A DNA stretch of 64,000 nt, taken from assembly GCF_900197595.1 (NCBI RefSeq), contig NZ_FZLO01000006.1:1-64000 (forward strand), in the 5' to 3' direction. Position numbers and translations under genes: made by a program. Below, piece after piece: positions 1 through 8,057 of the stretch. Within the stretch, counting starts at the first letter, position 1. Each line of letters begins with the position of its first letter. The notes under the pieces were generated by a model. The model searched no databases. It had not been told where the DNA came from and saw nothing but the letters and a program-made list of their open reading frames with translations. Source of the DNA: Scatolibacter rhodanostii (GTDB lineage: Bacteria > Bacillota > Clostridia > Oscillospirales > Acutalibacteraceae).

Positions 1-2
1 CA

Positions 3-122
3 TGGCACAATGTGATTAATACTGGAAATATCCCGCTAAAAATTTATACTATTTATGCGCCCCCTCATCATCCGTGGGGCACCATTCAAAGAACAAAAGC
101 GGATGCAGAGGCAGCAGAATAG
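3..122 (+). CDS. Cupin-domain protein, C-terminal end only
   Basis: Reading from base 3 gives 39 residues that end at a TAG at 120-122. They contain HNVINTGNIPLKIYTIYAPP followed by HPWGT and a charged tail (RTKADAEA). This is the typical last strand and tail of small single-domain cupins of the mannose-6-phosphate isomerase/YrkC type, where the GTWHN..N piece is the second cupin motif. The rest of the gene is outside the window. It ends only 72 bases before terS on the same strand, so it is either a cargo gene of the prophage or a host gene caught in it. The enzymatic role cannot be told from the tail. Confidence 0.6.
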   Translation, partial: WHNVINTGNIPLKIYTIYAPPHHPWGTIQRTKADAEAAE

Positions 123-194
123 TTAAGCAGCGTATCGTTTCGGCGGTGCGCTTTTCTTATACCCGAAAATCAATCACAGGAGGTGGGTGACGAT

Positions 195-1055
195 GTGGCG
201 AAAACAGACTTAAAACAAAAAGCAAAAGACCTTTATGACAAGGGTGTTTCTTTAGCTGACATAGCTAATCAGCTAAATATATCTGCCAGTACAGTACGCA
301 GTTGGAAGAGCCGATACAAGTGGGATAGCGTTGCAACAGAACGCAGCGTTGCAGAAAAGCGTTGCAACACAACAGAACCGCCTAAACCGCAACAGCCTCC
401 AGCCGAATTAACAGAGCCTCTAACAGAGAATGAACGCTTGTTTTGTGAAGTATATATGCGAAACAAGAATGCTACTCAAGCTTATTTGAAAGTTTACGGT
501 TGTTCCTATAATTCAGCCATGACAACATCTTGCAACATGCTAAGAAAACCGAAGATTAAAGCCTATCTTAATTATCTCAGAGAGTGTCAAAGGGAGGCTA
601 TTAACTTGCAGCCAATTGATATTGTAGAGCGATATATGCATATTGCTTTTTCGGACATTACTGATTTCGTTGATTTTGGGTCTACCGCCTCCCCTGTCTA
701 CGATGAAAAAGGTAATATCACTGGATCAAGAGAGAATGAATTTTTCCGACTTTATGATGCTCAAATGGTAAACGGCGGTGTAATCAAAGAGATTAAACAA
801 ACACAGAACGGCATTGCGATTAAGCTCGAAGATAGAACCGCTGCTTTATCTTGGTTATCGGACTATTTTGAGATGAATCCGTCCGACCGACACCGCCGTG
901 AATATGACAAGCGCAAACTGGAAATGGAGTTGCTAAGAATGCAATCTGACGTCAAAGAATTGGCAGAAGAAGAAACACTGGATGATGGCTTCACGGCCGC
1001 ACTTGGAGTAAAAGCAGCAGAAGTATGGAAAAAAGGCGATGACAATGTGGGATAA
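195..1055 (+). CDS. terS: Terminase small subunit
   Basis: This is the DNA-recognition subunit of the packaging motor. Residues about 10-42 form a helix-turn-helix of the kind found at the N-terminus of Firmicute phage TerS proteins (VSLADIANQLNISASTVRSW). A Terminase_2-like segment follows at about 70-130 (LTENERLFCEVYMRNKNATQ, then a helical repeat). The C-terminal third is charged and helical, as expected for the portal/TerL-binding part. GTG at 195 is chosen over the in-frame GTG at 183 because AGGAGG at 178-183 would overlap the earlier codon. The gene overlaps terL by 17 bases. Confidence 0.85.
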   Translation: MAKTDLKQKAKDLYDKGVSLADIANQLNISASTVRSWKSRYKWDSVATERSVAEKRCNTTEPPKPQQPPAELTEPLTENERLFCEVYMRNKNATQAYLKVYGCSYNSAMTTSCNMLRKPKIKAYLNYLRECQREAINLQPIDIVERYMHIAFSDITDFVDFGSTASPVYDEKGNITGSRENEFFRLYDAQMVNGGVIKEIKQTQNGIAIKLEDRTAALSWLSDYFEMNPSDRHRREYDKRKLEMELLRMQSDVKELAEEETLDDGFTAALGVKAAEVWKKGDDNVG

Positions 1056-2388
1056 GATAGATTTCCAAATACAAAAGTTCCGTGAAAATATCTCCAATAA
1101 TGCTGTGAAACTTCGCAAACAAGTTCGAGAAGGTTTTTTTAAATTCCAACCTTTTTCAAAACGACAAATACAAGTTTTCTCTTGGTGGTTGCCAAGCAGT
1201 GGTGTAAGCAGCGCAGAAGGCATTATAGCTGATGGGGCTATTCGTTCAGGGAAAACCCTGTGTATGTCGCTATCGTTTGTTGTGTGGGCAATGGATAGTT
1301 TTGACGGTAACAACTTTGCTGTATGTGGCAAAACAATAGGCTCCCTACGAAGAAATGTAATGTTTTGGCTACGACTTATGCTTCGCTCTAGGGGCTACAC
1401 CGTACAAGACAAACGTTCAGATAATTTGATGGTAGTTCGCCGAAACGGTAAAATTAACTATTTTTATTTGTTCGGTGGCAAAGACGAACGCTCCCAAGAC
1501 TTAATCCAAGGTATCACCCTAGCGGGCGCTTTTTTCGATGAAGTTGCCCTTATGCCAGAATCGTTCGTAAACCAAGCGACAGCCCGTTGCTCTGTGACTG
1601 GTTCAAAGTTCTGGTTTAACTGCAATCCCGAAGGCCCTCAACACTGGTTTTACACTGGATGGATACTTAAGCGCAAGGAACGCCGTATTTTATATCTGCA
1701 TTTTACAATGGAAGACAATCTTTCGTTATCAGAACAGATAAAAGAACGCTATCGTAATCAATACACTGGTGTTTTCTACGACCGCTATATTCGGGGACTG
1801 TGGGTAGTAGCCGAAGGCAGAGTATACCCGATGTTCACAGACAATTCCGACCGTTATATTTTGCGTGGCACTACGCAGGGTATGGACGGTCAATTTTATG
1901 TATCTATTGACTACGGCACGGTTAACCCGACTGCTATGCAGCTGTGGCTTGTAAGAGGCAAGGAAGCCATAATGCTGAAAGAGTATTACTTTAACAGCCG
2001 TAAAGAGGGACATCAGAAGACTGATGAAGAATATTACAGTGACTTAGAAGAATTTACAGCCGGTTATTATATCCGAAAAATTATTGTTGACCCATCTGCG
2101 GCATCGTTCATTGAAACAATCCGCAGACACCGCAAATATAGCGTATGGGAAGCAGAGAACAGCGTTTTAGACGGTATCAGGGTGACAGCCTCACTGCTGA
2201 CAGGTGGGGTAATTAAAATCCATGAATCCTGCAAAGATACGATTCGTGAATTTGGGCTGTATCGGTGGGACGAAAAGAAAAAGAGCGACACTGTACTGAA
2301 AGAGAATGACCACGCTATGGATGCTATGCGTTATTTCTGCTATACAGTTTTAGCCCGAGAATTCAGATGGGCAGAATGGAGGCGATAA
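1039..2388 (+). CDS. terL: Terminase large subunit (PBSX/Terminase_3 type)
   Basis: ATPase-nuclease of the DNA packaging motor, 449 residues, a normal length. The ATPase part shows a Walker A loop (GAIRSGKT, near residues 66-73) and Walker B (GAFFDEVALM, near 161-170). The C-terminal RNase H-like nuclease shows its acidic positions in SIDYGT (about 289), VDPSAAS (about 350) and DHAMDAMRYF (about 425). The start overlaps the end of terS and the stop lies 1 base before the portal start, so the three genes are translationally coupled. It would dock on the portal encoded next and cut concatemeric DNA. Confidence 0.93.
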   Translation: MTMWDKIDFQIQKFRENISNNAVKLRKQVREGFFKFQPFSKRQIQVFSWWLPSSGVSSAEGIIADGAIRSGKTLCMSLSFVVWAMDSFDGNNFAVCGKTIGSLRRNVMFWLRLMLRSRGYTVQDKRSDNLMVVRRNGKINYFYLFGGKDERSQDLIQGITLAGAFFDEVALMPESFVNQATARCSVTGSKFWFNCNPEGPQHWFYTGWILKRKERRILYLHFTMEDNLSLSEQIKERYRNQYTGVFYDRYIRGLWVVAEGRVYPMFTDNSDRYILRGTTQGMDGQFYVSIDYGTVNPTAMQLWLVRGKEAIMLKEYYFNSRKEGHQKTDEEYYSDLEEFTAGYYIRKIIVDPSAASFIETIRRHRKYSVWEAENSVLDGIRVTASLLTGGVIKIHESCKDTIREFGLYRWDEKKKSDTVLKENDHAMDAMRYFCYTVLAREFRWAEWRR

Positions 2389-2389
2389 A

Positions 2390-3772
2390 TTGTTTGAAAA
2401 GATGTTAAAATGGCTCAAGAACTTACTTGACCGAATGTTTGATGAATCCGGCACTTCTGATATTGCTTTATCTGACAGAATGTCCACTGCTATTAATCTT
2501 TGGGCGAGTATGTACGAAACTGGTGGACCTTGGGTATCAGAATGCTTACATAGTATGCAGCTGCCGGGTGTGATTGCAGAAGAATTCGCCCGGTTGGTGA
2601 CAATCGAAAGTGAGATTGATATATCGGGTTCACCGAGAGCCGATTTCATCAATCTGACATTGGAGCCTTTTTTTGATAAGCTTAGAAATTATGTTGAGTT
2701 AGGTTGTGCTTTGGGCGGAATTGTATTTAAACCCTATGTGTCCGACGATAAAATCATTATTGATACTGTTCAGGGCGATTGCTTCTACCCTACTCAATTT
2801 GATTCCTCCAACCGCATGACAGGGGCTATTTTCATTGAGCAAATACACCGCAAAGGTTTTATCTACACGAGAACAGAATATCACAACTATCAAAACGGCA
2901 CACACCAAATTAAAAATAGAGCATTCAAAAGTAAATCATCTTTTTCTTTGGGCGAAGAAATTGCACTTACTGATGTGCCTGAATGGGAACAGATTGCTCC
3001 TGAACTGACTATTAATTATTGCGATAGACCTTTGTTTGGGTATTTTAAAATACCTTCTGCCAATAAAACAGACCGTCATTCACCTTTGGGCGTGTCAGTC
3101 TATTCCAAATCTATCAACACAATTAAAAACGCCGATGAACAGTATGGCCGTTTTCTTTGGGAATTTGAGGGTGGCGAATTGGCGGTTGATGTCGCAGAGG
3201 ATTTATTGGAACATCAGCCCGACGGCTCTGTCAAAGTGCCAAAAGCGCAAGAACGACTGTATCGAAAAAGGACTGTGCCAACAAAAGACCAGAACTTTTA
3301 TGAAGTCTTTTCTCCAACTTTGCGTGATGAATCTTTATCCAGAGGGCTTGACCGAATATTAAAGCTGATTGAGTTTCAATGCGGGCTTGCTTATGGTACG
3401 ATTTCAGACCCACAGACGGTTGATAAAACAGCGACGGAGGTTATTTCTTCCAAGCAACGCAGTTACGTTACAGTAAAAGACATCCAAAAAGCTTTGGAGA
3501 CGGCCATTGACGATTTAGCTTATGCGGTTGATAAACTGGCCGAAATCTATCAATTAGCCCCGGCGGGTAACTATAAAATCGCCTATGATTGGGATGATAG
3601 CATCGTAAATGACCCGGCACTGCGAAAGCAAATGTTTTGGCAATATGTGACGGCTGGCAAGTTCCCATTTTGGAAATACCTTGTAGAATTTGAGGGGTAC
3701 AGTGAAAAGGATGCCAAAGCGATTGCTGCAGAACAGCAAAGCAGTTTAAAAATGTTCCCCGAGGAGGAATAG
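2390..3772 (+). CDS. Portal protein (A118/SPP1 gp6-like)
   Basis: This 460-residue protein between terL and the minor head gene is the expected dodecameric portal at the capsid vertex. It fits the A118-type portal family in length and pattern: mixed alpha/beta N-terminal wing, a long helix around residues 280-330 (FSPTLRDESLSRGLDRILKL, then IEFQCGLAYGTISDP) and a DKTATEV..SKQRSY segment typical of that family. It starts at TTG 2390 with GGAGG at 2379-2383. Assignment rests on position and family-like motifs; no single catalytic motif exists for portals. Confidence 0.85.
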   Translation: MFEKMLKWLKNLLDRMFDESGTSDIALSDRMSTAINLWASMYETGGPWVSECLHSMQLPGVIAEEFARLVTIESEIDISGSPRADFINLTLEPFFDKLRNYVELGCALGGIVFKPYVSDDKIIIDTVQGDCFYPTQFDSSNRMTGAIFIEQIHRKGFIYTRTEYHNYQNGTHQIKNRAFKSKSSFSLGEEIALTDVPEWEQIAPELTINYCDRPLFGYFKIPSANKTDRHSPLGVSVYSKSINTIKNADEQYGRFLWEFEGGELAVDVAEDLLEHQPDGSVKVPKAQERLYRKRTVPTKDQNFYEVFSPTLRDESLSRGLDRILKLIEFQCGLAYGTISDPQTVDKTATEVISSKQRSYVTVKDIQKALETAIDDLAYAVDKLAEIYQLAPAGNYKIAYDWDDSIVNDPALRKQMFWQYVTAGKFPFWKYLVEFEGYSEKDAKAIAAEQQSSLKMFPEEE

Positions 3773-3775
3773 CCT

Positions 3776-5377
3776 ATGCTCCCTCCTAATTTCATCGACT
3801 ATGCCGCCTCTGATGTTTTCGAGCTTTACAATCAACTGGACGAAGCGATTATCAATGACATTGTTCGGCGAATTATCAAGACAGGGAATGTATCGGCAAC
3901 GGCTGACTGGCAGATTCAAATGTTGCAGCAAGCAGGGCTTTTGCATGAAGATATCATTCGGCTGGTTGCTGAAAAGACGAATGCCAGTATCCCCCATATT
4001 CGGTATTTGTTCGAAGACGCCGCCGTTGAATCCATCTCTTGGGACAACGAGATTTATGAGGCGGCTGGCTTATCTCCTCCTGCTTTGCGGCAATCTCCCT
4101 CTGCGGTTCGCATACTTAATGCAGAACTGCAAAAGACATATGGGCATCTGCAAAATCTCACGATGACCACAGCCACAACATCGCAAACAGCTTTTATTAA
4201 TGCTATGACAATGGCAGAGATGCAGGTAAGCAGCGGCGCATTTGATTACATATCAGTGTTGCGAAATACTGTGAGAATCTTAGCACAAACAGGCTCAACG
4301 GTGTTATACCCGTCAGGACATATCGATAAGATTGATGTCGCTGCACGCCGAGCAATGCTTACAGGTGTCGGGCAGACAGTCGGGAAAATATCTGAACAGT
4401 ATGCCGAAGATTTAGGCTGTGACCTCATGGAGATAACAGCTCACGCTGGAGCAAGACCTGATCATGCAGTTTGGCAGGGTAAGATTGTCAGCCGTTCAGG
4501 TAGGCGAGGATATTTATCGCTATCTGATATCGGCTATGGCACTGGGGCAGGATTCAAAGGCTGGAACTGCCGGCATGACTGGTTTCCGTTTTTTGAGGGA
4601 CTTTCTTCCTCTGTTTATCCCCGTGAGAAACTAGAAGAATACGAGAACAGAAAAGTTTCTTTTGACGGTGAGGAAGTCCCTTATTATGAAGCCACGCAAA
4701 TGCAGCGTAAAATTGAGCGTGAAATCAGGCAGACAAAAAGGGAACTATCCGCATATGATACCGGTATAAAAGAATCTGTTGACGAAAAGATGAAGAACGC
4801 TTTCCAAGAGGATTTCAACGCTGCTTCAGTTTCACAGAAGCAGCAAGAATCGGAATTAAAAGATTTTAACGGGCAGACAGGAATTGACAGGCAGCGCAAT
4901 AGAGAGCAGGCTCTAGGGTTTGACAGGTCTGTTTCTTCAAAAGCTGTTCAAGCTAATAAAAGGGTTGAATCTGCTGCCAACAAGCTGTATAATTTAGGAA
5001 GTAGCAAAGCGAATGTTTCAGAGTATTTAAAAGATAAACCGATTCGGGATAAAATTGCATCCAATGAGTACCCTAAAATATTGGATATTGGCAAACAAGG
5101 CAAACATATTTTGGGGCATAACAACTATAAAGATGGTCGAAGCTATTTGACGATTTCAGAGGATGAAGCGCAAAAACTTATGACCGAGTTTTCAACTAAA
5201 GGTCTGCTTAAAAAAGACAACAAAGGCAAATGGACCCATAAAGAATTTGTTACCTTAGATAAACAAATTGGTTTTGTAGTAGACCTTGAAACAGGTACTA
5301 AAACTCCAACGAAACGCTTTTCCATTCACTATAGTAAAAAAGGTTGGCATATGGTGCCGGCAAAGGAGGTTGATTAG
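3776..5377 (+). CDS. Minor head protein (Phage_min_cap2-like) with C-terminal toxin-like domain
   Basis: Residues 1-300 resemble phage minor capsid protein 2: a helical start, then a conserved core with TAHAGARPDHAVWQGKI and a Cys/His-containing WNCRHDW near residue 265. Residues 300-420 are charged and helical, probably coiled coil. The last ~105 residues (about 428-533) differ: GKQGKHILGHNNY, GRSYLTIS, HKEFVTLDKQIG and RFSIHYSKKGWHMVPAK match my recollection of polymorphic toxin type 50 (Ntox50) domains, predicted RNases of the BECR fold that also occur at the ends of phage head proteins. The head assignment is firm; the toxin call is family recognition without a search. The next gene starts 2 bases after the stop. 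Confidence 0.8.
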   Translation: MLPPNFIDYAASDVFELYNQLDEAIINDIVRRIIKTGNVSATADWQIQMLQQAGLLHEDIIRLVAEKTNASIPHIRYLFEDAAVESISWDNEIYEAAGLSPPALRQSPSAVRILNAELQKTYGHLQNLTMTTATTSQTAFINAMTMAEMQVSSGAFDYISVLRNTVRILAQTGSTVLYPSGHIDKIDVAARRAMLTGVGQTVGKISEQYAEDLGCDLMEITAHAGARPDHAVWQGKIVSRSGRRGYLSLSDIGYGTGAGFKGWNCRHDWFPFFEGLSSSVYPREKLEEYENRKVSFDGEEVPYYEATQMQRKIEREIRQTKRELSAYDTGIKESVDEKMKNAFQEDFNAASVSQKQQESELKDFNGQTGIDRQRNREQALGFDRSVSSKAVQANKRVESAANKLYNLGSSKANVSEYLKDKPIRDKIASNEYPKILDIGKQGKHILGHNNYKDGRSYLTISEDEAQKLMTEFSTKGLLKKDNKGKWTHKEFVTLDKQIGFVVDLETGTKTPTKRFSIHYSKKGWHMVPAKEVD

Positions 5378-5378
5378 A

Positions 5379-5558
5379 TTGACATTAAAAGAAGCGCACG
5401 GAAAACAAGTGAAAATTATTTTGAAAGATGGGCAGATATACAGTGGCTTGGCATATGACTATACCTCAGCCTTAGATAATGAGCCTGAACCTGAAAGTAT
5501 TACCGTTGGGCAAACTGAATTATATGCACCCGAAATCAAATCAATCGAATTAATTTAA
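5379..5558 (+). CDS. Small LSm-like phage protein
   Basis: 59 residues beginning at TTG 5379, chosen because AAGGAGGT at 5363-5370 is ideally spaced. The sequence GKQVKIILKDGQIYSGLA followed by an acidic loop and a final strand LYAPEIKSIELI has the strand pattern of an LSm/Sm barrel (V.L.DG..Y.G, then I..I.LI). It lies directly after the toxin-tailed head protein and directly before an intrinsic terminator, so it is co-transcribed with that gene. It may be an RNA-binding protein, or a partner or immunity factor of the toxin-like domain; the latter is only a positional guess. Confidence 0.65.
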   Translation: MTLKEAHGKQVKIILKDGQIYSGLAYDYTSALDNEPEPESITVGQTELYAPEIKSIELI

Positions 5559-5586
5559 ACCACCTACTGAAAAGTATGGTGGTTTT
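5557..5586 (+). terminator. Intrinsic terminator inside the head operon
   Basis: AAACCACC (5557-5564) pairs with GGTGGTTT (5578-5585), with a 13-base loop, followed by TTCTT. It overlaps the stop codon of the LSm-like gene. Late phage operons are normally read through, so this site marks the small-gene region as separately evolved. Confidence 0.65.
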
Positions 5587-5619
5587 CTTGTGCTCATTTT
5601 TAGAAAAGGAGTGAGATTT

Positions 5620-5811
5620 ATGAAAGAAAAAATCAAAATTATAAGTGATGGTGCTTACACGAAGGTATTCGTTAACGGTGAATCTGTAGACAATATTGAA
5701 AGCATAGTTTTCAAACACAATAGCGAAGAAATTGGTGCCAAACTATCGTTGAAAACTTATCAAAATGGACTTGGCATTAAAACAGAAATATCAGGATTTA
5801 CACAGGAATAA
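5620..5811 (+). CDS. Small phage protein of unknown function
   Basis: 63 residues starting at ATG 5620 with AAAAGGAG just upstream. The protein is mostly beta by pattern: KIKIISDGAYTKVFVNGESV, then SIVFKHNSEEIGAKLSLKTY and a last strand. Short proteins of this look (a -GxYTKVFVNGExV- start) are common next to head genes in Firmicute phages, but I know no function for them. It is flanked by two terminator-like hairpins (5557-5586 and 5835-5866). No strong promoter is visible directly upstream, so it probably relies on read-through. Confidence 0.75.
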   Translation: MKEKIKIISDGAYTKVFVNGESVDNIESIVFKHNSEEIGAKLSLKTYQNGLGIKTEISGFTQE

Positions 5812-5834
5812 TAAAACTATATCTTAATAATCCT

Positions 5835-5866
5835 AGTGCCTATGAATTTTCATCGGTGCTATTTTT
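5835..5866 (+). terminator. Probable terminator after the 63-residue gene
   Basis: AGTGCC-T-ATGAA pairs with TTCAT-C-GGTGCT (two G-U pairs and one mismatch), followed by ATTTTTAT. Weaker than the site at 5557. Confidence 0.45.
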
Positions 5867-5953
5867 ATACCCAAATTGGCTGACCATGCAAGCCTAATCT
5901 GTATGGCATCGGGTGCAAGCAACCACCTAAAACGCTTAGATGACGGAGGTATT

Positions 5954-6481
5954 ATGAAAACAGAGGAATTAACCGCATTAGGACTTACCGAAGAACAAGC
6001 CACCCAAGTTTTTGCTATGCATGGTAAGGAACTCACCAAACTGCAAAACAATGTTACCACTCTCACGACAGAGCGTGACGGATATAAAACCCAGCTGGAC
6101 ACTGCAAACACAAAGCTAACGGGGTATGATCCCGAGTGGAAAACCAAAGCTGACACAGCACAGCAAGATGCCCAAAAACAGCTTGAAGCCCTCAAATTCG
6201 ATTACGCTTTGAACGATGCTCTGAAAGCTGCTAAAGTGCGTGACACCGTATCGGTTAAAGCACATTTGAAAAAGGATGCTTTAAAGCTAGACGGTGACAG
6301 CGTTTTAGGCTTAAAAGAACAGCTTGAGACACTGAAAACCGAGAAAGACTTTCTTTTTGAAACCGAGGAAAAACCGCCGAAATTTTCTACAGGTACTCCC
6401 GGTGTTCAAACAGATACAGAAAAAGGCAAGGAGGCTGCCAACAACGCCCTCCGACAATTATTCGGAAGAAATGGAGATTAA
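5954..6481 (+). CDS. Capsid scaffolding protein (GP20-like)
   Basis: 175 residues, highly charged. A short N-terminal motif (MKTEELTALGLTEEQATQVF) is followed by coiled coil from about 25 to 70 with heptad leucine spacing, then another helical stretch (LKFDYALNDALKAAKVRD, KAHLKKDALKL) and a flexible, acidic C-terminus. This is the layout of phage scaffold proteins of the GP20 family, placed as usual just before the major capsid gene. The start at ATG 5954 is preceded by GGAGG (5945-5949). The protein is expected inside the procapsid and absent from mature heads. Confidence 0.85.
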   Translation: MKTEELTALGLTEEQATQVFAMHGKELTKLQNNVTTLTTERDGYKTQLDTANTKLTGYDPEWKTKADTAQQDAQKQLEALKFDYALNDALKAAKVRDTVSVKAHLKKDALKLDGDSVLGLKEQLETLKTEKDFLFETEEKPPKFSTGTPGVQTDTEKGKEAANNALRQLFGRNGD

Positions 6482-6484
6482 ACT

Positions 6485-7663
6485 ATGAGTATTATTAGCA
6501 GAGATAAAGCGGAGGCTCTTATCAGAGAGCAGCTTGTCAACACAATTTTTCAGGACGTACCGAAGCAATCCTCTGTGCTGTCAATGATGAGGAAACTTCC
6601 CAATATGACCAGCAAGCAAACCAAAATTCCCGTCTTGGATATGCTGCCTATGGCATACTGGGTAAACGGTGATACAGGCATGAAACAGACCTCTCAGCAA
6701 GCTTGGGATAATGTCTATTTGACAGCCGCTGAACTAGCCGTCATCGTGCCTATTCCCGAAGCTGTACTGGATGATTCATCATTTGATATCATCGGTGAAA
6801 CCACTCCTCGAATCAATGAGGCTATGGGACTAAGGGTTGATCAGGCAATTGCATTTGGCATTAACCGTCCGAACGAATGGCAGTCTGACATTATTACACT
6901 GGCCAGACAAGCAGGTAACAACGTTTCAGGCGGCATTACCTATGACAGCATTATGGGAACTGACGGCTTGATTGCCAAAGTTGAAGAATCCGGTTACATG
7001 GTAAACGGCATTTTGGCTTCTATGCGTTCTCGTGCTGCTCTGAGAGGAATTAAAGATACTGCCGGACATCCCTTGTTCGTATCAGATATGAAAGGCTCTA
7101 CCCCCTACGCATTGGACGGCTCTCCCCTTACTTTCCCACAGAACGGAAGCTTTGACCAGTCTACTGCACAGATGATTGCAGGTGCTTGGAATCAGGCTGT
7201 CTATTCTATCCGTCAGGATATCACAGTCAAGATTCTTGATCAGGGTGTTATTCAGGACCCCACAACCAAGGAAATTGTCTATAACCTTGCGCAGCAGGAT
7301 ATGATTGCGATTCGTGTCGTCATGCGTTTGGGTTGGGCTTTGCCAAATCCTGCAAGCAGAATTAACGGCGACCGCACCAATATTCCGTTTGCTTACATTG
7401 AAGCCGGTACACCTGTAACGGATTATACTGTAACTTTCACAGTGGAAGACAACGCAGCAGAACCGGAAGCAATCGCAGGTGCTAGAATCGACGTTAACGG
7501 CGCACGCAAAACCACAAAGGCAGACGGCACAGCAGTATTTAACTTGCGCCCGGGTACCTATCCTGCAACAATCAAAAAGTCTGGGCATGTAACGCAGAGT
7601 GTCACGGTAACAGTTGCAAGTGCTGCTGTATCGCAGGACATCACTTTGCCGATTGTTCAATAA
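6485..7663 (+). CDS. Major capsid protein (HK97 fold) with C-terminal Ig-like domain
   Basis: Residues 1-310 fit Firmicute HK97-type major capsid proteins: an N-terminal SRDKAEALIREQL helix, VPIPEAVLDDSSFDI and a beta-rich core (QAVYSIRQDITVKILDQGV). Residues about 313-392 form an extra domain: VTFTVEDNAAEPEAIAGARI, a DG turn in ADGTAVFNLRPGTY, and VTVTVASAAVSQDITL. This is the pattern of carboxypeptidase-regulatory or Ig-like (PEGA/Big-type) beta sandwiches that decorate capsid surfaces and can bind glycans or mucus. It starts 3 bases after the scaffold stop and is probably the most highly expressed gene of the prophage. Confidence 0.92.
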   Translation: MSIISRDKAEALIREQLVNTIFQDVPKQSSVLSMMRKLPNMTSKQTKIPVLDMLPMAYWVNGDTGMKQTSQQAWDNVYLTAAELAVIVPIPEAVLDDSSFDIIGETTPRINEAMGLRVDQAIAFGINRPNEWQSDIITLARQAGNNVSGGITYDSIMGTDGLIAKVEESGYMVNGILASMRSRAALRGIKDTAGHPLFVSDMKGSTPYALDGSPLTFPQNGSFDQSTAQMIAGAWNQAVYSIRQDITVKILDQGVIQDPTTKEIVYNLAQQDMIAIRVVMRLGWALPNPASRINGDRTNIPFAYIEAGTPVTDYTVTFTVEDNAAEPEAIAGARIDVNGARKTTKADGTAVFNLRPGTYPATIKKSGHVTQSVTVTVASAAVSQDITLPIVQ

Positions 7664-7673
7664 GAGGTGCTAA

Positions 7674-8057
7674 ATGTATGCAGATTTTGAATTCTATCAG
7701 AGCTCCTACGGGAGCTCTTTGATTTCACAGGAAGAGTTTATGGCATTGGAGCGGCAAGCTTCGCTTCATGTCGATTTACTCACTTTTAACCGATTAAAAA
7801 ACGGTTGGAACGTGACAGATGATGTAAAAACCGCTGTTTGCGCTGTGGCTGAGGTTGTAAAGAAATATGAGGCTGTACATGCACAGGCAATCACCGCTGT
7901 GGGAATCAAAAGCGAGAATAACGATGGCTACAGCGTTTCTTATCAAGATAGTGCTGATATCAAATCAGCTATGCAATCGGCTATGACCGATGCTGCTTAT
8001 CCGTATCTGATTTACACCGGATTAATGGACAGAGGAATTGGTAGGTGCTGCCGATGA
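7674..8057 (+). CDS. Head-tail connector (DNA-packaging/adaptor type)
   Basis: 127 residues placed right after the capsid gene. The protein is helical, with a start like YADFEFYQSSYGSSLISQEE, a middle helix (VKTAVCAVAEVVKKYEAVHA) and an ending YLIYTGLMDRGI typical of the gp6/YqbG-type adaptor ring. It starts at ATG 7674 with GAGGTG upstream and overlaps the next gene by 4 bases (ATGA). A strong hairpin lies inside its first codons (7699-7718), which may restrain translation or transcription beyond the capsid gene. Confidence 0.75.
   Translation: MYADFEFYQSSYGSSLISQEEFMALERQASLHVDLLTFNRLKNGWNVTDDVKTAVCAVAEVVKKYEAVHAQAITAVGIKSENNDGYSVSYQDSADIKSAMQSAMTDAAYPYLIYTGLMDRGIGRCCR
7699..7718 (+). promoter_or_regulatory. 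Perfect hairpin with TACG loop just behind the capsid gene
   Basis: AGAGCTCC (7699-7706) and GGAGCTCT (7711-7718) form a perfect 8-bp stem closed by a TACG (UNCG-class) tetraloop and followed by TTGATTTC. It lies 33 bases after the capsid stop codon and inside codons 9-15 of the connector gene. It looks like a weak terminator, an mRNA 3'-end stabiliser for the capsid message, or a brake on connector translation. Confidence 0.5.

Noticed and set aside
7082-7660. 192-codon open frame on the - strand inside the major capsid gene
   Set aside because: It is antisense to a clear HK97 capsid gene, Cys-rich and without recognisable motifs or a ribosome-binding site.
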